A DNA stretch of 41,843 nt from a virus. A program made the translations under genes and the position numbers. This document shows positions 37,337 to 41,843 of this stretch, piece by piece. Position 1 is the first letter of the stretch. The number at the start of each line of letters is the position of its first letter. The notes beneath the pieces are model-generated. The model was not told the DNA's origin. It did no database searches and saw only the letters and a list, made by a program, of their open reading frames with translations. The stretch lies in the IMG/VR virus record IMGVR_UViG_3300036830_000036, positions 1 through 41,843 of that record; one strand, given 5' to 3'.

Positions 37337-37515
37337 TGTGGCTAGAGTTTGTCGCGAAGGTAAACGCCGAGCTTGCGAAGCACGGTCTAACGGATGCCGA
37401 CCTCGGCGACTACATCGACACGGGGTACATCGGGGACGATGCGAAAGACCTCGGTGTGCATATCGACGAGTTTCGCAAGGGGCATTACGTTATCCACCTG
37501 GATATGTACTCATGA
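37333..37515 (+). CDS. Small acidic protein before the exonuclease
   Basis: 60 aa from ATG 37333 (overlaps the previous stop; a second ATG follows at 37336). It is acidic and compact (HGLTDADLGDYIDTGYIGDD, then HIDEFRKGHYVIHLD). Ends in ATGA overlap with the YqaJ-like gene. No family recognised. It may be an inhibitor or a partner of the adjacent recombination proteins, but there is no sequence evidence. Confidence 0.5.
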   Translation: MMWLEFVAKVNAELAKHGLTDADLGDYIDTGYIGDDAKDLGVHIDEFRKGHYVIHLDMYS

Positions 37516-38105
37516 CGGCCGAACTCGCCGCTGCCCGCCTCGGATTCATGACCGCTTCCGTCGCCGCGAAGATCATGGGCGGCTTGACGACTGACGGGCT
37601 TGCCTCGCTGGTGCAGTGCTTGGCGTGGGAACGCGTACACGGGGATCGCAACGAGGAAGGCTACCAGTCTGCGGCCATGAAGCGCGGCAATGAGGTCGAA
37701 GAGTTTGCGCTTGACACTTTCGTGTTCGAACGTGAGCTTTTCGGGTTAAAGCGTGGCGCATTCATAAAGCACCCGACAATCCCGTGGGTAGGTTGTTCTC
37801 CCGACGGTATCTATCTGCGCGAGGCGCGCATGATTCCGGTCGAGGTCAAGTCGCTGCTCGTCCCGGCGTTCATGGACGTGCTGGAAACGCAGAAGGTTCC
37901 AGCCACTTACCAATGGCAGTGCCGCTGGCAGGCATGGTGCTGCGGCAACAGCTTTACGGAATTCGTTGCGTGGCACCCCGCGCGCAAGCCGATCATCATT
38001 CAGTTTCCGGTGACGAATACGGACATCGCACAGATGACGGAGCGCGCAGCACTGGTCGAAGCGCGTATCCGTTCCAAGGTTGAACTACTGAGGGCAAGAC
38101 AATGA
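37512..38105 (+). CDS. YqaJ/lambda-Exo-like exonuclease
   Basis: 197 aa from ATG 37512. It shows the YqaJ viral recombinase plan: MTASVAAKIMGG near residue 12, SLVQCLAWERVHG, MKRGNEVEEFAL (conserved RG..E), PWVGCSPDGIYL with the catalytic Asp, and MIPVEVKSLLVP with the E-x-K metal site. The length suits lambda Exo-type proteins. It resects dsDNA 5'-3' to make ssDNA for the ERF protein, forming a two-component recombination system in the rightward operon. Confidence 0.9.
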   Translation: MTAELAAARLGFMTASVAAKIMGGLTTDGLASLVQCLAWERVHGDRNEEGYQSAAMKRGNEVEEFALDTFVFERELFGLKRGAFIKHPTIPWVGCSPDGIYLREARMIPVEVKSLLVPAFMDVLETQKVPATYQWQCRWQAWCCGNSFTEFVAWHPARKPIIIQFPVTNTDIAQMTERAALVEARIRSKVELLRARQ

Positions 38106-38314
38106 TCGTTCTATTCCTGACACTGCTCGGCGTGCCATCTCAACATCAGATCAGCGCGTTTTCCTTCGACTCTGGGGCCAAGTCGTTTTCGTACACCGAG
38201 GCAGGCGTGCAGCATTCGCAAGCGGGCATGGTGATTTTTTCTTACACCAACTCGAACGGCTCAGCGACATTGGTCGTCAAGAGTGATGCGATATTTGCAA
38301 ACGGCTTTAACTAA
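38102..38314 (+). CDS. Small protein with hydrophobic N-terminus
   Basis: 70 aa in ATGA overlap with the exonuclease stop. The first 13 residues (MIVLFLTLLGVPS) are hydrophobic, then beta-rich and Ser-rich (FSYTEAGVQHSQAGMVIFSY). The hydrophobic part may be too short for a typical signal peptide. No family recognised. Confidence 0.5.
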   Translation: MIVLFLTLLGVPSQHQISAFSFDSGAKSFSYTEAGVQHSQAGMVIFSYTNSNGSATLVVKSDAIFANGFN

Positions 38315-38325
38315 AGGAGAAAGAA

Positions 38326-38910
38326 GTGTTCCAAATAAACGCAAGCTGCACGCTGAAAAAGGTTCTCCCACGCAAGGGATCGAGCGACGAGTCCGAGGTT
38401 ATGGTCGACCTGCATTTTGAATGCGAGACGCTCACAAGCGAGGCGGCGTTCACCGCGCTCGGCTACCCGGCAAACAAGGATGCGGAAGACCCTTACGCCG
38501 ATGTGCGTGGAGCGTTCTTCCAGTCGCTTTCCGTCGATGCCGATCAGAACCGGCGCTTTCGTGGGCTGAAATATATTCAGACAGACTTCGCGCACGAGAA
38601 CAAGCATGCGATCACGGTATCGGGGCTGCGCAAGTTGCGGGTCTACAAATTGTCGAACGTGCGTCTCGTGCCCGCGCGCGCCGGCCAGTTCTCGTGTGCG
38701 TTCCGCGTGACGCTGGAACACCCGCCGGAGTCGTACATCGACGCGCTGTCGAACAAGATCAACTCGCTGGTGAAGGTTCGTCTCGATCAAGACGGCGACC
38801 TGTTCGATGCAGCGACCGAGGAACCGGCTGCGGTCGAAACCAAGGATTTGCTCACCGAGCAGGATACGAAGCCGAATAAGCGCACCAAAGACCGTAGTCT
38901 TACCCCATGA
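38326..38910 (+). CDS. Early protein downstream of exonuclease, possible ssDNA-binding role
   Basis: 194 aa from GTG 38326 with AAAGGAG six bases upstream. Beta-rich middle with VMVDLHFECETLTSEAAF, LKYIQTDFAHENKHAITVSG and KLRVYKLSNVRLVP. The C-terminal 40 residues are acidic and then basic (DLLTEQDTKPNKRTKDR). Proteins of this size in this operon position often bind ssDNA or serve recombination, but the OB fold cannot be confirmed by eye. Family uncertain. Confidence 0.55.
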   Translation: MFQINASCTLKKVLPRKGSSDESEVMVDLHFECETLTSEAAFTALGYPANKDAEDPYADVRGAFFQSLSVDADQNRRFRGLKYIQTDFAHENKHAITVSGLRKLRVYKLSNVRLVPARAGQFSCAFRVTLEHPPESYIDALSNKINSLVKVRLDQDGDLFDAATEEPAAVETKDLLTEQDTKPNKRTKDRSLTP

Positions 38911-39101
38911 CCCCGCCAACCTCAGCGGCGCAGAAGGAGGAATGTTGTGATGACTGGAAACCGAACGTAGATAAGATAAATAGTTTCATCACAACCGCAT
39001 GTGCGCGCGCTGGCAAATATGATTTGTACGACGGCAAGCCATTTGTATTTTGTCCTTGGTGTGGTGCAGCCCGCGCCACGCGCGACCCGGAGGATGTATG
39101 A
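38907..39101 (+). CDS. Small zinc-ribbon-like protein
   Basis: 64 aa in ATGA overlap with the preceding gene. It holds ECCDDW early and FCPWCGAAR (a C-x-x-C knuckle) near the C-terminus. Zinc binding is likely. The short internal segment is helical. It is one of several Cys-rich micro-proteins in this operon. Confidence 0.6.
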   Translation: MTPPTSAAQKEECCDDWKPNVDKINSFITTACARAGKYDLYDGKPFVFCPWCGAARATRDPEDV

Positions 39102-39262
39102 ACGACGTTATGAAAGGTGTCGGAATTGTGCTTTGGTCGATAGCTATGTTTCTGTGGGGCTTCCACTTTGGCACATGGGCTGTGTCAGACGACTGCAACG
39201 ACCACGGCCACTTCAAATACAACGGCGAGAAGTATGAGTGCAAAGCACCGGAGGCCAAGTGA
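39098..39262 (+). CDS. Single-TM micro-protein
   Basis: 54 aa from ATG 39098 (ATGA overlap). One membrane span VLWSIAMFLWGFHFGTWAV, followed by a polar, Asp/Lys/Glu tail. A longer frame from 39050 would cross the preceding gene. No family recognised; the periplasmic or cytoplasmic side is undetermined. Confidence 0.55.
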   Translation: MNDVMKGVGIVLWSIAMFLWGFHFGTWAVSDDCNDHGHFKYNGEKYECKAPEAK

Positions 39263-39777
39263 ACGCACAATGGCAACCGATTGAGACTGCGCCGAAGGAT
39301 GGAACTTGGCTGCGCGTCATGTGCGCCAACGGAAAAGAGGATCGCCAGCGGTGGTGTGACTATACCGGCGATAAATACCGCACGCTGGATGGTGAATGGG
39401 ATGCCGAGCTTGGCGAAGGTGATCCGACATATTGGATGCCGGTGAACGCGCAGGGCGAGACGTGGACGGCGGAGGTGTTAAGCGTTGACCCATTTGAAGG
39501 CGACTACGGCGGGAGTGGATCAGGTGATCGTATTTTGTCCGACGCAGTTGTTACGTGCCGCAAAGCTGCAACGTGTCATGCGTGCAATGGTCAATGCGAG
39601 CCTAAAACGGCAATCCGGCGACGTGTCGAAGTATACGACGGAGAACTAATGTCATTCGCGTGGTGCAACGCATGCTGTAAGGCAATGGCCGACTACAGCA
39701 AAAATCCAGAAGGACTAGAAGCTAGATACGAAATTGGCGAGTTAGCCCGCGCCCACGCACTAGGAGAGGAAAGGTGA
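39259..39777 (+). CDS. DUF551-like protein with zinc-binding C-terminus
   Basis: 172 aa from GTG 39259 (GTGA overlap). The N-terminus reads NAQWQPIETAPKDGTWLRVM, the DUF551 signature (W.PIETAPKDGT), and TYWMPVNAQGE closes that part. The C-terminal half has CRKAATCHACNGQCEP and WCNACCKAMA, paired cysteines likely to bind zinc. This fusion is longer than a typical lone DUF551 phage protein. Early accessory; role unknown. Confidence 0.7.
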   Translation: MNAQWQPIETAPKDGTWLRVMCANGKEDRQRWCDYTGDKYRTLDGEWDAELGEGDPTYWMPVNAQGETWTAEVLSVDPFEGDYGGSGSGDRILSDAVVTCRKAATCHACNGQCEPKTAIRRRVEVYDGELMSFAWCNACCKAMADYSKNPEGLEARYEIGELARAHALGEER

Positions 39778-40010
39778 TCGAGCTTAGATGCGATCAGAAA
39801 ACGCTTGAGATAGCGTTTGAAACATGCGGTGCGGATTGGCAAAACACGTTTCACGATGCGCTGGTGGCACACGCAATAGTTAAGGCACTCGATGAGTTTA
39901 TTGCTAATCCACACGGAATGCTGAATAACGCAAATCTCTCAGAAAGATATTCGGCGGTCTACTCGCGGGCAGCGTCAATTCTAGAGCACGAATTTGGAGT
40001 AAAGCCATGA
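39774..40010 (+). CDS. Early small protein, unknown function
   Basis: 78 aa from GTG 39774 (GTGA overlap, AGGA upstream). Helical and mildly acidic (KTLEIAFETCGADWQNTFHD, then YSRAASILEHEFGV). No family recognised. The DNA here is visibly AT-richer than the structural genes, which may mark recently gained accessory sequence. Confidence 0.5.
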   Translation: MIELRCDQKTLEIAFETCGADWQNTFHDALVAHAIVKALDEFIANPHGMLNNANLSERYSAVYSRAASILEHEFGVKP

Positions 40011-40417
40011 CCCCTCAACCCTCCGCACTGGCGGCGCTGCAACGGTATGACATCGACGGGAAAGGTGTGCGCTACTTATCGGTAAACGGTTATTACTTCG
40101 TCGCGGATGACGTTCTCGCCGCATGGCCGACGCAGGCGCAGGGAGCGGTAGCGTGGCAACAACGACGCAATTTTCATACTCATGGATATGGCGATTGGGA
40201 AAATATCAGCAAGAATGCTTACGACGATGGCGTAACCCACCCGAACATTAACTGGCAATACCGCAAGCTATCCACCCACCCCTCACCCTCGACGGCCGCC
40301 TTGCGCGAGGCGTATGAGCGAGCTATCGAAGAATGTCCAAATGCCGTGCTGAATCTAGGCGACGCTAAAGGATGGATACGTGAGCGCACCCGCACGCTGC
40401 TGGAGGGAGATAACTGA
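40007..40417 (+). CDS. Early accessory protein, unknown function
   Basis: 136 aa in ATGA overlap with the previous gene. It has a beta-rich N-terminus (YDIDGKGVRYLSVNGYYFVA), a Trp/Tyr-rich middle (WENISKNAYDDG) and a helical C-terminus (AALREAYERAIEECPNAVLN). The AALREAYE..I region recurs in phage accessory proteins. No domain confirmed. Confidence 0.5.
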   Translation: MTPQPSALAALQRYDIDGKGVRYLSVNGYYFVADDVLAAWPTQAQGAVAWQQRRNFHTHGYGDWENISKNAYDDGVTHPNINWQYRKLSTHPSPSTAALREAYERAIEECPNAVLNLGDAKGWIRERTRTLLEGDN

Positions 40418-40418
40418 A

Positions 40419-40952
40419 ATGATTACACCGAACAAACCGAAGTCGCCAAGTCAGCGCGCTAGTGATGCGCTAATTGCTGGTGCCATGAATGACGAGTCGA
40501 ATGTGCTGCGCGAAACACCAGAACAACTGCGCGAACTGGCCGTTGGTTTAATTGGCCCTGCCGGCGGCTCGATGAGCGACCGCGATACTTCTCGTTACAT
40601 CATGATCCTTGCTGACGCTATAGAGAATATCGCATCCCTCACGCGCGAGAAGGCGGAACTATTGATAGATGAGGAATGGCGCAAGAAAGCTATTGATGAT
40701 TTGCGCGACTTAACTTTAGCGAATGCAACCCTGCGCGCCGAACTCGACGCGGCGAAAGTTAAGGTTGCACGATATGACTGGCTGACAGATGGCAACGCTT
40801 ACGAACATGCGGACGACGATCAGCCGTATATCTCGCGACAGTATCGTGATTCCTACGGTAATAACCGCGATGAAATTCTATCGCCGGAAGATGCCGCGAG
40901 GGAAATAGACACCGCCTGCTCCCGTGGCGAGACAGGGGAGAAAATAGGGTGA
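40419..40952 (+). CDS. Early helical protein, unknown function
   Basis: 177 aa from ATG 40419 with GGAGGGAG upstream. Helical with a central coiled coil (IASLTREKAELLIDEEWRKK and LANATLRAELDAAKVKVARY) and an acidic C-terminal part. A serine-rich lead precedes DALIAGAMNDESN. Similar composition to phage coil proteins; no catalytic motif. Ends in GTGA overlap with the next gene. Confidence 0.5.
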   Translation: MITPNKPKSPSQRASDALIAGAMNDESNVLRETPEQLRELAVGLIGPAGGSMSDRDTSRYIMILADAIENIASLTREKAELLIDEEWRKKAIDDLRDLTLANATLRAELDAAKVKVARYDWLTDGNAYEHADDDQPYISRQYRDSYGNNRDEILSPEDAAREIDTACSRGETGEKIG

Positions 40953-41314
40953 GCGAATATACAAACCAATATCATGAGAACGCCTTCATCGACTTTCCGG
41001 GCAAGCAGGCCAAGGAAAAGTTTAGCTACCATCCATCGCCAGCCGAGTGCCCTAAGTGTTTCGGATATGGCGGCTGGAATATACGCATCAACGCTTACAA
41101 GTTGCGTGATGGGATGGAAAACACGCCAGAGAATCGTCATCGCCATGTTCACTTCCGCGCAAGCTGCGATCAGTGCAATGGCTGGGGATGGCTTAATCCG
41201 AAAAATGCCTCCTGCGTTCACGATTTCAGCATTGAGCGCAACGTCGGGAGGTGCCTCACGGAAAACACATGCAGCAAGTGTGGCTACAAACAAACCATTG
41301 ACAGCAGCGACTAA
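40949..41314 (+). CDS. Cys-rich protein with DnaJ-like zinc repeats
   Basis: 121 aa from GTG 40949 (GTGA overlap). Two C-x-x-C-x-G-x-G motifs, ECPKCFGYGGW and SCDQCNGWGW, resemble the zinc repeats of DnaJ; a third CxxC (CSKCGYK) lies at the end. It is likely to bind two zinc ions and may recognise protein or nucleic acid. Function unknown. The next gene starts 18 bases downstream and crosses the junction. Confidence 0.6.
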   Translation: MSEYTNQYHENAFIDFPGKQAKEKFSYHPSPAECPKCFGYGGWNIRINAYKLRDGMENTPENRHRHVHFRASCDQCNGWGWLNPKNASCVHDFSIERNVGRCLTENTCSKCGYKQTIDSSD

Positions 41315-41332
41315 AATACGAGGTGCCGCACC

Positions 41333-41843
41333 ATGAGCGATGACACACCAGTTAAAAATACTGATCGAGAACTATGGCGTGAGACTAAAGGCGATTATTA
41401 CGCACCGTCAATTCACGTTACTGAGCAAGGTGGAATAGGTATCAATGTCGGCGGCATGGCTTACGTCAAGTCACTGCGCGAATGGCACAAGTTAGCCGCC
41501 CCACCAGCTTCGCACCGCCACCCGTTGGCTGCGCGGCTGGTGAGTGATTTGCGAATTGAGGAACATCGCCTGCGAAAGTTAGGTGCGAACCATACTGCAG
41601 ATATTTTGCAGCGCGCACACGCCCGGATAGAACAACACGACACACAGCCCGCCGCGCAAGGCGATAGTGCGCAGATTGAACGTGCGGCTAAAGCGATTTA
41701 CGAAAGCTACCGATTCGGCGCGCCGGAAAACTATCCGTGGCAAGAACACGGCAACAGCTTAAAACAGGATGCGGCACGCGACTATGCACGAACCGCATTA
41801 GCGACACTATCTCATCCCCCGCAGCCGGTGACGCCAGTGGAGG
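41333..41843 (+). CDS. N-terminal part of the junction-spanning rightward gene, unknown function
   Basis: ATG at 41333 follows GAGG with about nine bases of spacing. The first 128 aa lie before the repeat boundary, and the remaining 91 aa are read from bases 1-276. The start reads MSDDTPVKNTDRELW, followed by a short Gly-rich turn and polar helices. The repeat copy at 41717-41843 is the same coding sequence as 1-127. No domain is recognised. Its position at the end of the early unit suggests an accessory role. Confidence 0.75.
   Translation, partial: MSDDTPVKNTDRELWRETKGDYYAPSIHVTEQGGIGINVGGMAYVKSLREWHKLAAPPASHRHPLAARLVSDLRIEEHRLRKLGANHTADILQRAHARIEQHDTQPAAQGDSAQIERAAKAIYESYRFGAPENYPWQEHGNSLKQDAARDYARTALATLSHPPQPVTPVE
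41717..41843. repeat. Right copy of 127-bp direct terminal repeat
   Basis: Exact copy of bases 1-127 (both start GGCGCGCCGG and end GTGGAGG). It lies inside a protein-coding gene, which argues against a packaging terminus here. The unique genome length is therefore about 41,716 bp. Confidence 0.95.

Noticed and set aside
1-41843. CRISPR array, IS element or integrase
   Set aside because: No regularly spaced direct repeats, no transposase or tyrosine/serine recombinase motifs noticed on either strand.

Overview
This window is a complete siphophage-type genome (long non-contractile tail) with about 41.7 kb of unique sequence. Bases 1-127 are repeated exactly at 41717-41843, and one reading frame runs through the junction. 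The contig is therefore a circle opened at an arbitrary point, and the 127-base repeat is probably the assembly overlap. The lysis genes (a transglycosylase endolysin, a two-TM holin candidate and a lipoprotein) point to a Gram-negative host. GC is moderately high by eye. A proteobacterium such as a Burkholderiales member would fit, but the host cannot be fixed from sequence.

The genome has two divergent transcription units that start at a small control region (33.95-34.19 kb) and meet tail to tail at 273-276. The control region holds one small XRE-type regulator gene, two copies of a near-palindromic operator (CACACGGATRTG), a leftward promoter that appears to give an almost leaderless mRNA, and a strong rightward promoter with a structured leader.

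Rightward unit (34.19 kb through the junction to 276): about 20 small, tightly overlapping early genes. Recognisable ones are an ERF-family single-strand annealing protein and a YqaJ/lambda-Exo-like exonuclease. The rest are small membrane proteins, a signal-peptide protein, a coiled-coil protein, a DUF551-like protein and Cys-rich zinc-ribbon proteins.

Leftward unit (33.95 kb down to 0.27 kb): regulator and small genes; a 490-base non-coding stretch with several perfect inverted repeats and a rightward terminator (a likely structured ncRNA); an Rmf-like protein; a DnaT-like replication protein; a DnaB-like helicase; a DNA methyltransferase; NinB-like, HNH-AP2, Ref-like and RusA genes; a Q-like antiterminator candidate followed by a terminator; the lysis genes; HNH nuclease and terminases; portal, ClpP-like protease and HK97-fold capsid; connectors; tail tube; tail-assembly chaperones made by a programmed -1 frameshift at A AAA AAC; tape measure; and a tail-tip/adhesin set with Ig-like, collagen-like, LamG-like and SPRY-like parts.

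The most unusual content is a set of four putative glycan-active genes among the head-tail genes: two paralogous sialyltransferase/MptE-like proteins, a SAM methyltransferase and a KpsC/KpsS-like glycosyltransferase. They may decorate the virion or alter host surface sugars. Other points of note are the structured ncRNA candidate, a perfect parS-like palindrome inside the endolysin gene, a truncated GIY-YIG gene whose stop codon lies in a terminator loop, and several Cys-rich or membrane micro-genes. No integrase, CI-like long repressor, tRNA or CRISPR was seen.
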